Shown: positions 53,067 to 62,925, numbered from the stretch's first letter. The stretch: DNA of 64,000 nucleotides from Tersicoccus solisilvae (GCF_014643255.1 NZ_BMJI01000001.1:496001-560000), one strand, 5' to 3'. Numbers and translations: made by a program. Notes: generated by a model not told the origin, from the sequence alone.

Positions 53067-54728
53067 ATGTTCACTCCCGTGACCGACCCGGTCGCGAACA
53101 GCGTGCCGCTGTCCGCGCTGATCGCGTTGATCCCCCTGGTTGTGTTCTTCATCCTGCTCGCCGTGGTGAAGGTCCGGGCGCACGTCGCCGGGCTCGCGGC
53201 CCTGGTGACCGCTTTGATCGTGGCGGTCGCGGCGTTCGGGATGCCGGTCGACCTGGCGCTGCTGGCCGGCACGGAAGGTGCGGTGTTCGGTGCTCACCCG
53301 GTGCTGTGGATCGTGATCATGGCGATCTGGCTGTACCAGGTCACGGTGCTCTCCGGCCGGTTCGATGACCTGCGGCGGGTCTTCGACATGATCGGCGGCG
53401 GCGACGTGCGGGTGCAGGCCATCCTCATCGCCTTCTGCTTCGGCGGCATGCTGGAGGCCCTCGCCGGCTTCGGCGCCCCGGTCGCCATCACGGCCACGAT
53501 GCTGGTCGCCCTCGGGATCTCCCCACTGAAGGCAGCCTGCGCCGTGCTGTTGGCCAACACCGCCCCGGTCGCCTTCGGTGCGGTCGCCATCCCGATCACG
53601 ACCGCGGGCAGCCTCACCGGATTGGACCCCGCCCACATCGGCGCCGTCGTCGGCCGGCAGGCGCCCCTGCTGGCGGTCATCGTCCCGCTGATCCTGCTCT
53701 TCATCCTCGATGGCCGCCGCGGCGTGAAGGACGCCTGGCCGATCGCATTGGGCACCGGCGTCGCGTTCGGCGTGGCGCAGTTCCTGTGCTCGAACTTCTT
53801 CTCGTACGAGCTGACCGACATCGTCGCCTCCCTCGTCGGGCTCGCCGCCGCCGTCCTGATCCTGCGTGTCTACACCCCACGCGGCCGCGACCAGGCGCGT
53901 GAACGGCTCGGCATCGCCACCGTCAAGACGGGCGAGTCGCTCTCCTCAGGCCGCATCGTCATGGCCCTGTTCCCGTACCTGCTCGTCATCGTGATCTTCG
54001 GGATCGCCAAGCTGTGGAAGCTCGGCGTGAACATCCCGGCCGCCCTGGCGGCGACGGACGTGAAGATCCCGTGGCCCGGCCTGTCCGAGCGCCTCGTCGA
54101 CGCCGCCGGCAAGCCGCTCAGCTCCACCACCTACACCTTCACCTGGCTCTCGAGCCCCGGCACGTTGCTGCTGATCACGGGTCTGATCGTCGCCCTGGTG
54201 TACTCCCTGAACGACGACGGCGGGCGCTTTCGGCTGCCTTTCGGCACCGCGATCCGCGAGATCGGGGTCACGGTTTACCGGATGCGGTGGGCCGCGGCGA
54301 CCATCCTCCTCGTGCTCGCCCTGGCCTACGTGATGAACCTGTCCGGCCAGACGGTCACCATCGGCGTGTGGCTGGCGGGGACGGGCGGCTTCTTCGCCTT
54401 CCTCTCACCCATCCTCGGCTGGCTGGGCACCGCGGTCACGGGGTCGGACACCTCCGCGAACGCCCTGTTCGCCAAGCTGCAGCAGACCGCCGGCGTGAAC
54501 GCCGGCATCGACCCGAACCTGCTGGTGGCGGCCAACACCACCGGCGGTGTCGTCGGCAAGCTGATCAGCCCGCAGAACCTGGCCATCGCCGCCACGTCGG
54601 TGCAGCTGGACGGGCAGGAGGGCACCATCTTGCGCAAGGTGGTCGGGTGGTCCGCCGGGCTGCTGCTCGTGCTGTGTGTCCTGGTCTTCCTGCAGTCCAC
54701 GCCGGTCCTGGGTTGGATGCTTCCCTGA
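53067..54728 (+). CDS. lldP: L-lactate permease LldP
   Basis: A 553-residue protein with 12 or more membrane helices. It has the LctP/LldP landmarks FCFGGMLEALAGFGAPVAIT, PVAFGAVAIPITTAGSLTGL, LGWLGTAVTGSDTSANALFA and VAANTTGGVVGKLISPQNLA. It takes up lactate (often glycolate too) by proton symport. The ATG at 53067 has a GAAAGGT site and about 80 bases of leader from the predicted start. It is divergent from lutABC, with shared operators, and 74 bases ahead of pyruvate carboxylase. Confidence 0.95.
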   Translation: MFTPVTDPVANSVPLSALIALIPLVVFFILLAVVKVRAHVAGLAALVTALIVAVAAFGMPVDLALLAGTEGAVFGAHPVLWIVIMAIWLYQVTVLSGRFDDLRRVFDMIGGGDVRVQAILIAFCFGGMLEALAGFGAPVAITATMLVALGISPLKAACAVLLANTAPVAFGAVAIPITTAGSLTGLDPAHIGAVVGRQAPLLAVIVPLILLFILDGRRGVKDAWPIALGTGVAFGVAQFLCSNFFSYELTDIVASLVGLAAAVLILRVYTPRGRDQARERLGIATVKTGESLSSGRIVMALFPYLLVIVIFGIAKLWKLGVNIPAALAATDVKIPWPGLSERLVDAAGKPLSSTTYTFTWLSSPGTLLLITGLIVALVYSLNDDGGRFRLPFGTAIREIGVTVYRMRWAAATILLVLALAYVMNLSGQTVTIGVWLAGTGGFFAFLSPILGWLGTAVTGSDTSANALFAKLQQTAGVNAGIDPNLLVAANTTGGVVGKLISPQNLAIAATSVQLDGQEGTILRKVVGWSAGLLLVLCVLVFLQSTPVLGWMLP

Positions 54729-54802
54729 CCTGCTCCACTGCACCTCCTCGCTCCATCCACGACTCAGCGCCGGCACCGGGCCAGGCGCGGAATTGAGGCA
54801 GC

Positions 54803-57800
54803 ATGTTCTCCAAGATCCTGGTCGCCAACCGCGGTGAGATCGCCATCCGCGCGTTCCGTGCGGCTTACGAGCTCGGCATCAAGACCGTGGCGGTCTTTCC
54901 GTACGAGGACCGCAACTCCATCCATCGGCAGAAGGCCGACGAGGCCTATCAGATCGGGGAGGAGGGCCACCCCGTTCGGGCCTACCTCGACGTCGATGAG
55001 ATCATCCGCGTGGCACGGGAATCCGAGGCGGACGCCATCTACCCCGGCTACGGTTTCCTCTCCGAGAACCCCGATCTGGCGCGTGCCGCCGAAGCTGCCG
55101 GTATCACCTTCATCGGACCGCGGGCGGACATCCTCGAACTGGCGGGAAACAAGGTCGCCGCCCTCCAGGCCGCGAAACGGGCCGGCATTCCCACCCTGGA
55201 GTCTTCCGCGCCGTCCGCGGACCCTGCGGCCCTGCTCGAGGAGGCCGACCGGATCGGCTTCCCGATCTTCGTCAAGGCCGTCGCCGGCGGCGGCGGTCGC
55301 GGCATGCGCCGGGTCGAGACGCCGGCGGAACTGCCGGACGCACTGGCCGCGGCCATGCGAGAGGCGGACACCGCGTTCGGGGATCCCACCGTCTTCCTCG
55401 AACAAGCAGTGTTGCGACCCCGGCACATCGAGGTGCAGATCCTCGCCGACACCCACGGCGAGACCGTCCACCTGTTCGAGCGGGACTGCTCCGTGCAGCG
55501 GCGTCATCAGAAGGTCATCGAGATCGCCCCCGCCCCGAACCTGGACGAGGACATCCGCCAGGCGCTGCATCGGGACGCGGTGAAATTCGCCCGGGAACTG
55601 GGCTACGTCAACGCCGGCACGGTCGAGTTCCTCGTCGACACCGCCGGCGACCGGGCCGGCGAACACGTCTTCATCGAGATGAACCCCCGCATCCAGGTCG
55701 AGCACACCGTGACCGAAGAGATCACCGACGTCGACCTGGTCCAATCCCAGCTGCGGATCGCGGCCGGGGAATCCCTCGCCGACCTGGGCATCAGCCAGGA
55801 CGGCCTGACCGTACGCGGAACCGCGCTGCAGTGCCGGATCACCACCGAGGACCCCGCCAACGGGTTCCGCCCCGACGTCGGCAGGATCACCGGCTACCGG
55901 TCCGCAGGCGGCGCCGGCATCCGTCTGGACAGCGGCACCGTCTACTCCGGGGCGGAGATCTCCCCGCACTTCGACTCCATGCTGGTCAAACTCATCTGCC
56001 GGGGCCGGGACCACAGCATGGCCGTCCACCGGGCGCAGCGGGCTCTGGCCGAATTCCGCATCCGCGGGGTCGCCACCAACATTCAGTTCCTCCAGGCCGT
56101 GCTGGCCGATCCCGAGTTCCTGGCCGGGAACGTGGCCACCGACTTCATCGAACGCCGGCCCGAGCTGCTCCAGGCGCGCGTGTCGGCCGACCGAGCAACC
56201 AAAGCCCTCACCTGGCTGGCCGAGACCACGGTCAACCGGCCCAACGGCCCCCGGATCGAGGGCATCGACCCGCGCGAGAAGCTCCCGCACCACCCTGGCG
56301 ACAAGCGAGACGAGCCCCTCCGGTCCCCGTTCGACGGACCGTCCACGCACACCCCGCCGGCGGGCTGGCGGCAGAAGCTGACCGAGCTGGGCCCCGAGGG
56401 CTTCGCCCGGGCCCTGCGGGACCAGGTGCCGGTCGCCGTCACGTCCACCACCTTCCGGGACGCGCACCAGTCACTGCTCGCGACCCGGGTCCGCACGCGC
56501 GACCTGCTCGCCGCCGCTCCGGCCTACGCGCATACCCTGCCCCAGCTGCTCTCCGTCGAGGCCTGGGGTGGAGCCACCTACGACGTGGCGCTCCGGTTCC
56601 TCGGCGAAGACCCGTGGGAACGACTGAGGCTGCTGCGCGAAGCGATGCCCAACATTCCCCTCCAGATGTTGCTGCGCGGCCGCAACACCGTCGGCTACAC
56701 CCCGTACCCCACCGAGGTCACCGACGCGTTCGTCGCCGAAGCGGCCGCGACCGGCGTGGACATCTTCCGCATCTTCGACGCCCTGAACGACGTCGACCAG
56801 ATGCGCCCGGCGATCGACGCGGTCCGGGCCACCGGGACCGCGGTCGCCGAAGTGGCCCTGTGCTACACCGGGGACCTGCTCAACCCGGGCGAGCAGACCT
56901 ACACGTTGGGCTACTACCTCGATCTCGCCGACCGGTGCGTCGCCGCGGGCGCGCACATCCTGGCGATCAAAGACATGGCGGGGCTGCTGCGACCCCAAGC
57001 CGCCGCCCGGCTCGTCACCGCCCTGCGGGACCGGTTCGATCTGCCGGTCCACCTGCACACCCACGACACAGCCGGTGGACAACTGGCCACCCTGATGGCC
57101 GCGATCGACGCCGGCGTCGACGCCGTCGACGTCGCCGACGCCTCCATGGCCGGGACCACCTCCCAGGTCCCCGCCTCCGCGCTCGTGGCCGCCCTGGAAC
57201 ACACCGAACGCGACACGGGTATCCCGCTGGACGCCGCCGCAGCCCTGGAGCCGTACTGGGAGACCGTGCGGAAGATCTACGCCCCATTCGAATCCGGGCT
57301 GACCGCCCCTACCGGCCGGGTGTATCGACACGAGATCCCCGGTGGGCAGCTCTCCAACCTGCGCCAACAGGCCATCGCCCTGGGCCTGGGGGAGAAGTTC
57401 GAGGCCATCGAGGACATGTACACGGCCGCGAACACCATCCTCGGCGGACTGGTCAAGGTCACCCCCTCCTCCAAGGTCGTCGGAGACCTGGCCCTGCAGC
57501 TGGTGGGGATGGGGGTGGACCCCGCGGAATTCGAAGCCAACCCCCAGAACTTCGACATCCCCGACTCGGTCACCAACTTCCTGGCCGGGGAACTGGGCAC
57601 CCCGCCCGCGGGGTGGCCCGAGCCGTTCCGCACCAAGGCCCTCCAGGGCCGAACGGTGAAGGTCGGCGTCACCGACCTGAATCCGGAAGACGCCGACGCG
57701 CTGCACGGTGACTCGGCCACCCGCCGCGCCGCACTGAACCGGTTGCTCTTCCCCGGACCCACCCGCGACTTCGACGCCAGCCAGGAAGCCTACGGGGACG

Positions 57801-58255
57801 TCTCGGTCCTGCACACCCGCGACTTCCTGTACGGGCTGACCGCCGACCACGAGCACGTCATCTCCCTGGGCAAAGGCGTGCGGCTCCTGGTCACCTTGCA
57901 AGCCATCTCGGAGCCCGACGACAAAGGCATGCGGACCGTGATGGTCACCCTCAACGGTCAACCCCGGACGATCGAGGTGCGAGACACCTCCATCACATCC
58001 TCTACGCCGGAGGCCGAAAGGGCCGATCCCACCAATCCCGGCCACGTCGCCGCTCCCTTCGCCGGGGCCGTCACCATCACAGCAACCGTCGGCGACACCA
58101 TCGCCGCCGGTGGCCAGGTCGCAACCATCGAGGCAATGAAAATGGAAGCTTCCATCACCACGCCCACCGGTGGAATCGTCAAACGCATCACCATCGACGG
58201 AGTTGCGCAGGTCAGCGGAGGGGACCTGCTGGTCGAACTGGAACCCGCACCATGA
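54803..58255 (+). CDS. pyc: Pyruvate carboxylase
   Basis: The 1150-residue single-chain enzyme has a biotin carboxylase domain at about 1-450 (KILVANRGEIAIRAFRAAYE; KAVAGGGGRGMRRVE; FIEMNPRIQVEHTVTEEITD). The carboxyltransferase domain spans about 530-800 (TSTTFRDAHQSLLATRVR; FDALNDVDQMRPAID; HTHDTAGGQLATLMAAIDAG). It ends in a biotinyl domain with the modified lysine in IEAMKMEASI near residue 1112. It makes oxaloacetate from pyruvate. Placement after lldP links it to growth on lactate, where anaplerosis is needed. It is probably co-transcribed with lldP, as no terminator intervenes. Confidence 0.96.
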   Translation: MFSKILVANRGEIAIRAFRAAYELGIKTVAVFPYEDRNSIHRQKADEAYQIGEEGHPVRAYLDVDEIIRVARESEADAIYPGYGFLSENPDLARAAEAAGITFIGPRADILELAGNKVAALQAAKRAGIPTLESSAPSADPAALLEEADRIGFPIFVKAVAGGGGRGMRRVETPAELPDALAAAMREADTAFGDPTVFLEQAVLRPRHIEVQILADTHGETVHLFERDCSVQRRHQKVIEIAPAPNLDEDIRQALHRDAVKFARELGYVNAGTVEFLVDTAGDRAGEHVFIEMNPRIQVEHTVTEEITDVDLVQSQLRIAAGESLADLGISQDGLTVRGTALQCRITTEDPANGFRPDVGRITGYRSAGGAGIRLDSGTVYSGAEISPHFDSMLVKLICRGRDHSMAVHRAQRALAEFRIRGVATNIQFLQAVLADPEFLAGNVATDFIERRPELLQARVSADRATKALTWLAETTVNRPNGPRIEGIDPREKLPHHPGDKRDEPLRSPFDGPSTHTPPAGWRQKLTELGPEGFARALRDQVPVAVTSTTFRDAHQSLLATRVRTRDLLAAAPAYAHTLPQLLSVEAWGGATYDVALRFLGEDPWERLRLLREAMPNIPLQMLLRGRNTVGYTPYPTEVTDAFVAEAAATGVDIFRIFDALNDVDQMRPAIDAVRATGTAVAEVALCYTGDLLNPGEQTYTLGYYLDLADRCVAAGAHILAIKDMAGLLRPQAAARLVTALRDRFDLPVHLHTHDTAGGQLATLMAAIDAGVDAVDVADASMAGTTSQVPASALVAALEHTERDTGIPLDAAAALEPYWETVRKIYAPFESGLTAPTGRVYRHEIPGGQLSNLRQQAIALGLGEKFEAIEDMYTAANTILGGLVKVTPSSKVVGDLALQLVGMGVDPAEFEANPQNFDIPDSVTNFLAGELGTPPAGWPEPFRTKALQGRTVKVGVTDLNPEDADALHGDSATRRAALNRLLFPGPTRDFDASQEAYGDVSVLHTRDFLYGLTADHEHVISLGKGVRLLVTLQAISEPDDKGMRTVMVTLNGQPRTIEVRDTSITSSTPEAERADPTNPGHVAAPFAGAVTITATVGDTIAAGGQVATIEAMKMEASITTPTGGIVKRITIDGVAQVSGGDLLVELEPAP

Positions 58256-58273
58256 GGGAACAAGGCTCGACCC

Positions 58274-60313
58274 GTGGCCTACGCGGACGCTCTACAAGCG
58301 AACGGCCCATCTGCCGGCGACATGCCTCCATGCAACAGCGAACCCCATAATCGAGAGATGCCCGCACCAGACGGTCCTCGTGGGACGAGCCGCCTCATGG
58401 GTCCGGTGTGGCTGCGGCACCTGCTGCGCCCACACCCCGCGCCCATCCCGTGGGAGCGGGCGATCCGCACCGGGCTCGCGGTGGCCGCCCCCGTCGGCGT
58501 CGGAATGGCGACCGGCGAGCTCGGGCCGGGTGTGATCGCATCGCTGGGCGCGTTGGCCGCGTCCCTGGGCGACCGGGGAGGCCCGTTCCGTCAACGATCG
58601 ATCCGGGTCGCGACGGTCGCGGCCGCCGGTGCGACGGGAATCACGCTGGGCAGCGCCGCCTTCGGACACAGCGTGCTGGCCATCCTCGTGGTGGTGGGCG
58701 TTGCCTTCGTCTCCGGACTGGTGAGCGTGCTGGGCAACGTCGCGTCGTTCGCCTCGCTGCAGCTGCTGGTCTACGCCGTCGTCGGCGCCGGACTCAGCTT
58801 CGGGGTCGGCCCGCTCTGGCACGTGCCGGCGTTCTACCTCACCGGGGCGGGGTGGGAACTGGCAATCTCCCTGCTGCTCTCCCTGTCCACCGGCAAAGGC
58901 CGCGTGAGCGCGCCGGAGCGGGCCGCGGTCGCGAAGGTGTACACCATGCTGGGCCACCTACTGGCGGGCATCGGCACCTCCTCCACCGGCACCGCAGGTG
59001 CTGACGCGCGCCGCCAGCAACTGACCGCCGCGCTCAACGAGGCCTACGACGCGGTGATCGCGGCGAGGTCACGCGCGGGCGGCCGCGGCACCCGGTTCCG
59101 TCAGCTGCTTGCATTGCTCAACGAGGCGACGCCCCTGGTGGAGGCCGCGCACGTCCTCGTGCGCCACGACCGGCGCGTTCCGCCGCAGGTGATCCAGGCA
59201 GTCCAGGGCACCGCGATCGCGATCCGGCGACGAGCGGCACCGCCGGAGCCGCCTGTTGTCGGGGCCGATTCGCCGGGTCTGGCGCACCTGGTCGCGGGCA
59301 TGGAGTCGGTACGGGCGTTGCTGGCCGGGACCGGGCCGGGCGACGTGTCCCATCTTGTCCTCAAGGCCACCCTGCGGCAACGGCTGGCAGCGACGTGGGA
59401 CATCCTGCTCAGTCGCCCGGCCACGATGCTGGCCACCCTGCGGCTCACGCTCTGCATGGCGGTCGCCGAGATCGTGATGCATGCACTGCCCCTGCAACGG
59501 CCCTATTGGGTGGCGCTGACCGTTGCGGTGTCGTTGAAGCCGGACATCGGCTCGGTGTTCGCTCGCGCAGTCCAGCGCGGGGTCGGCACCGCGGTCGGCG
59601 TGGTCATCGGCACCGTGCTGGTCGTCGTGATCCCGCAGGGGCCTGGCGTCCTCGTCGCGATCGCGGTGTGCGCGGCGCTCATGCCAGTCGGGGAGGCACG
59701 CAACTACGGGCTGTACACGACGTCCTTGACCCCGTTGGTAGTGCTGCTCCTGGAACTGCTGCATCGCGGTGACAACCAGCTGATCATGTTCCGCCTCATC
59801 GACACCCTGCTCGGCAGCGCCATCGTGCTGCTGGTCGGCTTCCTGCCCTGGCCGGACAGCTGGCGCTCCCGCCGCCGCATCCCCGACAGCTTCGCCGACG
59901 CGGCCGACGACGTCCTCGCCTACCTGCGCGTCGCGCTCGGACCGGACGACTCGTCCCGCCAAGGGCTGCGGCGGCACACCTACCGCCGCCTGTCCGACCT
60001 GCGCACCGTCTTCCAGCAGGCGCTGGCCGAGCCGCCACCGGCGAGTAGGTGGGCCGCCGCATGGTGGCCCGGCATCGTCGCCCTGGAACGCCTGACCGAC
60101 GCTGTCACCGCGCTGGTCGTCCACGCCGAACGCGACGGCCCCAAGCCACCGGCCGACGGGGTTCGTGAGGTGCTGGTCGCGATGGATGACCTGCGCGTGG
60201 CCGCACGGCACGGGCGGATCCCCGAGGACCTGCCGCTGCCCGACGACGAAGCCCTGGCCGGCATCGTCGCCGAGCTGCGAGTGGCTCGTGCCGTTCTGTC
60301 CAGCCCTCGCTGA
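58274..60313 (+). CDS. FUSC-family (fusaric acid resistance-like) membrane protein
   Basis: A protein of up to 679 residues with two groups of membrane helices (residues about 65-190 and 380-520) separated by helical soluble regions, which is the FUSC/YccS arrangement of aromatic-acid exporters. LQRPYWVALTVAVSLKPDIG matches the second FUSC repeat. The start is uncertain: GTG at 58274 gives coupling to pyc, but ATG at 58358 or 58394 fits the conserved region better. It may be exporting an organic acid, though its link to lactate is only by position. Confidence 0.85.
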   Translation: MAYADALQANGPSAGDMPPCNSEPHNREMPAPDGPRGTSRLMGPVWLRHLLRPHPAPIPWERAIRTGLAVAAPVGVGMATGELGPGVIASLGALAASLGDRGGPFRQRSIRVATVAAAGATGITLGSAAFGHSVLAILVVVGVAFVSGLVSVLGNVASFASLQLLVYAVVGAGLSFGVGPLWHVPAFYLTGAGWELAISLLLSLSTGKGRVSAPERAAVAKVYTMLGHLLAGIGTSSTGTAGADARRQQLTAALNEAYDAVIAARSRAGGRGTRFRQLLALLNEATPLVEAAHVLVRHDRRVPPQVIQAVQGTAIAIRRRAAPPEPPVVGADSPGLAHLVAGMESVRALLAGTGPGDVSHLVLKATLRQRLAATWDILLSRPATMLATLRLTLCMAVAEIVMHALPLQRPYWVALTVAVSLKPDIGSVFARAVQRGVGTAVGVVIGTVLVVVIPQGPGVLVAIAVCAALMPVGEARNYGLYTTSLTPLVVLLLELLHRGDNQLIMFRLIDTLLGSAIVLLVGFLPWPDSWRSRRRIPDSFADAADDVLAYLRVALGPDDSSRQGLRRHTYRRLSDLRTVFQQALAEPPPASRWAAAWWPGIVALERLTDAVTALVVHAERDGPKPPADGVREVLVAMDDLRVAARHGRIPEDLPLPDDEALAGIVAELRVARAVLSSPR

Positions 60314-60426
60314 TACGACCGACGCACCCGGTGATTCGCCGGGCGGGATCATCTAACGCAACGACGGACCAATCCGGCGCAGGTTGGTCGGTGTCCCGGC
60401 CAGAGCCTCGTCCTCAGCCCGCCGAA

Positions 60427-60546
60427 TCACCCTGCAAACTGCCAGAGCGCTAGCCACGCAAGGCCCTCGGCGAGCTTGTTGATCGCCGTCACCGGGTCAC
60501 CGAGGGGCAGCAGCCCGACCGCCCAGCTGAGACCGGAGTGAGGCGA
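60427..60546 (-). pseudogene. C-terminal fragment of an unidentified protein
   Basis: The minus strand reads HSGLSWAVGLLPLGDPVTAI then NKLAEGLAWLALWQFAG and a TGA at 60427. Amino-acid pattern and codon use look like real coding sequence, but no start or upstream homologous frame is present; the frame breaks near 60546. I could not place the family. Confidence 0.3.
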
Positions 60547-60958
60547 AGACGTCTGAGTGGCTGTCGAAGGGACTCATCCGTGAAATCCGGCAGCAAGGTC
60601 GGAACGAACAGCACCGCGCCGTTCGTGACACGTCCCCGAATCCGTCGTCGGTCAAAATAGACCGTTTCTGACACCTGCTCGTTGTCGAGGCCTTAATGTG
60701 ACTTGACCTGCTAGATGGCGGCGTTGTCACAGCGCTCGTGGGCGGGCGTCGCTCCGCGGGACGATGCGCGATAGTCCTTCGTCTATCGGGCGGGTGTGCC
60801 TGAACGGAGAGCCGCACCAGTCAATGTGAGACTGTTCTCGAAGTGAGTACGTCTTAACGACAGGATGAAGGGAACCGTATGGCGGAGCGGAGCGAACGAT
60901 CGCAGTGTAGGCGGTGGGTTCTGATTGCATTCGCTAGGGACGCGGAGGAGCCCACCAG
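60547..60958. other. Non-coding accessory stretch
   Basis: No convincing gene. It contains the hairpin repeat copy at 60766-60791 and, at 60649-60674, AAAATAGACCGTTTCTGAC, whose AGACCGTTT core recurs near 39874. GC content is lower than in the flanking genes. Confidence 0.4.
60766..60791. repeat. CTATCGG hairpin repeat copy
   Basis: GCGCGATAG and CTATCGGGC pair with one mismatch around the 8-base loop TCCTTCGT. Confidence 0.5.
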
Positions 60959-61135
60959 ATGACTGTCCTCCTGCTTGTAGTTTGCGCCGTCGCTTTTCTT
61001 GCTTCCCTCTTCTTCGTTCTGAGAGCTACCAGTTCGCGAATGAGTGTGCGAGCTCGAAGGCGGACCCAGATCTCTGCTGTGCTCTGTCCTCTGATCGGCG
61101 CAGCCGCAATCGTCGCCTCTACGCAGCTGCCATGA
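60959..61135 (+). CDS. 58-residue two-span membrane protein (small ORF)
   Basis: The frame encodes MTVLLLVVCAVAFLASLFFV, a basic loop RMSVRARRRTQ, and a second helix ISAVLCPLIGAAAIVAS. GCGGAGGAG lies 9 bases before the ATG, an excellent ribosome binding site. Two hydrophobic helices with a positively charged loop is a sound small membrane protein. It was below common length limits for gene finding. No family is recognised. Confidence 0.6.
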   Translation: MTVLLLVVCAVAFLASLFFVLRATSSRMSVRARRRTQISAVLCPLIGAAAIVASTQLP

Positions 61136-61167
61136 TTCGGTTGCCGGTCCCTCGGTAGGCGACCTCA

Positions 61168-61389
61168 GTGGCGGGTTCTCGGCCCTGGCGACGAGCGGGG
61201 GTCGTGTGCGGGGTCGGCATCCTCGCCCTCTGGGCGATCTCCTACCGCCGTGACGGAGCACGCAAACTTGATGCTGCGAAACTCCAGCCGATGAGTGGCG
61301 CGCCGGCCGCGCTCGTTCCATCTACGGACCCTCAGACGTACGCCGACGGCGAGCAAGCTACCCAACGTCCACACGTCCAGGGTGCGTGA
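61168..61389 (+). CDS. Possible small membrane-anchored protein
   Basis: A 73-residue GTG-started frame with one helix (AGVVCGVGILALWAISY) near the N-terminus and a hydrophilic tail. A weak AGGCGA lies before the GTG. It follows the 58-residue membrane protein by 32 bases and could be its operon partner, but support is limited. Confidence 0.35.
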   Translation: MAGSRPWRRAGVVCGVGILALWAISYRRDGARKLDAAKLQPMSGAPAALVPSTDPQTYADGEQATQRPHVQGA

Positions 61390-61400
61390 AGGTTCTATAA

Positions 61401-61428
61401 CGTCCGATAGACGATCCCCTATCGGGCA
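61401..61428. repeat. CTATCGG hairpin repeat copy at the end of a truncated gene
   Basis: Arms CGTCCGATAG and CTATCGGGCA enclose ACGATCCC. The TAG stop of the truncated acetyltransferase on the minus strand is supplied by the CTA of the right arm. Confidence 0.6.
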
Positions 61429-61817
61429 CTATCGACTAGGGCGACATGACGTTCAGAGCGGCGACTTGACGCCCCGATGGCTCGGAACAACGCGGTCCCA
61501 ACCCCATCGCCTCGCACGGATGGAGCGAGGCGAACCGCCTCGATATGCAGCCGCTTTGCGCCGCCCCGTGCCAACCCAGGGATGAGGGTGAGTTGGGTAG
61601 TGCCGACAACGTGACCGTCGGAGTCTTTGACGACCAGCAGAAGTTGGTGTTCGTCAGCCGTGATCTCGTTGAACGCCGAGAGGTAGCAAGCCAGAGGTGC
61701 GTCCTCTCGCTTCGAACCGAGCGGGTCGTCAGTCAGGAGCGTGACGATCGCAGGTACATCTGCTTCGACAGCGCGAGCGATCCTGAAACGAGTGCCAGGA
61801 AGGCTGATCGAGTCCAT
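61419..61817 (-). pseudogene. GNAT acetyltransferase lacking its C-terminus
   Basis: The 132-residue frame begins FRIARAVEADVPAIVTLLTD and reaches the acetyl-CoA motif IEAVRLAPSVRGDGVGTALF. It then diverges into ASSRRSERHVALVDSAR and stops in the hairpin repeat. A complete GNAT of this type would need about 45 more residues, including motif B with its NxxA-x-x-FYE region. The gene appears truncated by a rearrangement that joined it to repeat sequence. Confidence 0.6.
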
Positions 61818-61869
61818 GGGGCCAGTCTGCCGGGCGAGGTTGGCTCTCGAAGTAATCGCGACCCGCGAT

Positions 61870-61895
61870 GTCCGCCAGTCGATCCCCTATCGGGC
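61870..61895. repeat. CTATCGG hairpin repeat copy with decayed left arm
   Basis: GTCCGCCAG, an 8-base spacer TCGATCCC and CTATCGGGC. The block GATCCCCTATCGGGCAC is identical to that at 61413-61429. It sits 5 bases after the stop of the minus-strand epimerase-like gene. Confidence 0.55.
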
Positions 61896-61900
61896 ACCAC

Positions 61901-62872
61901 TCACACCACCAGCGGCTGCGTGACCTCGATCTGCCCGTGCTCGATCAGCCAGCGCACCGCCGCCAGCGTCGTCTCGCCGACCGTGTACCGCGGCGCGTAG
62001 CCGAGCAGCCGCCGGGCCTTCTCGATGGAGAAGACGTGACTGCGGACGAGGTGCTCCCAGCTGGTCCGCCCGTCCTGTTCGGACAGGCCGGCGCGGAACT
62101 CGTCCCAGCCGACGGACTCGAGCCGGGCCTGCTGGCCGAACCAGGACGCGGCCGCCTCGGCGTAGCCGCGCACCGAGAACGCGTCGGGCGCGACGACGGA
62201 GAAGTCCTCCCCGGCCGCCGCGTCGCGGTGGGTGACGGCGAGCTCGAACGCCTGGGCGACGTCGTCGGCGTGCACGTGGTGCATGGTCTCGGCGCCGAGG
62301 CCGGGAACGCGCAGCGGCTCGCCGGCGGACAGGGTGCGCCAGACGGCCGGGTCGAGGTTGCCGGTCGGGCCGATCGGCGCCCAGCCCGGCCCGCTGATAT
62401 GCCCCGGGTGCAGCGACGTGGTGACCAGCCCGCCGGCCGCGGTCTCCTGCTTGAGCATCCGCGCGATGCGGTCCTTCTCGATGCCGTACTCGCCTAACGG
62501 CGGCGTCGCGTTCTCCTCGGTGACCGGCAGGACGTGGCTGACGCCGGCGCGCCAGATGGAGCCGCAGTGCACCAGGTGCCCGACGTTCCCGCGCAGCCGC
62601 TCGACCACCGTCGTCGCCGACTCCAGCGTGAAGCACACGAGGTCCACGACGACGTCGGCGTGCAGCCCGGCGATCCGGTCGCCGAAGGCGCCGTCCCGCT
62701 CCTCCGCCTCCCGGTCTGCGACCACCTGCTCGACGTCGCTCCACTCGGGGGCATCCGCGTAGGGCGCCCGGCTGCCCCGGCTGAGGCTGACGACGTCGTG
62801 CCCGGCACGAACGAGACGGGGGACGAGGAACGTGCCGATGTGGCCGGTCCCCCCGATGACGGCGATGCGCAT
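61901..62872 (-). CDS. NAD-dependent epimerase/dehydratase family protein
   Basis: The 323-residue short-chain-dehydrogenase-like protein has the dinucleotide motif IAVIGGTGHIGTFLVPRL at the N-terminus and an extended SDR layout (VDLVCFTLESATTVVERLRG; HCGSIWRAGVSH; YGIEKDRIARML with the catalytic-type Tyr and Lys). The substrate is unknown; nucleotide-sugar or redox roles are usual. The start at 62872 was chosen because the dinucleotide fold begins there; the longer frame to 63250 covers another gene. Confidence 0.87.
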   Translation of the reverse strand: MRIAVIGGTGHIGTFLVPRLVRAGHDVVSLSRGSRAPYADAPEWSDVEQVVADREAEERDGAFGDRIAGLHADVVVDLVCFTLESATTVVERLRGNVGHLVHCGSIWRAGVSHVLPVTEENATPPLGEYGIEKDRIARMLKQETAAGGLVTTSLHPGHISGPGWAPIGPTGNLDPAVWRTLSAGEPLRVPGLGAETMHHVHADDVAQAFELAVTHRDAAAGEDFSVVAPDAFSVRGYAEAAASWFGQQARLESVGWDEFRAGLSEQDGRTSWEHLVRSHVFSIEKARRLLGYAPRYTVGETTLAAVRWLIEHGQIEVTQPLVV

Positions 62873-62925
62873 GGTGCTCCTTCGACGAGAGGGGTGGGCC
62901 GGGCAGGGTGGCGCGCCGGACGACG

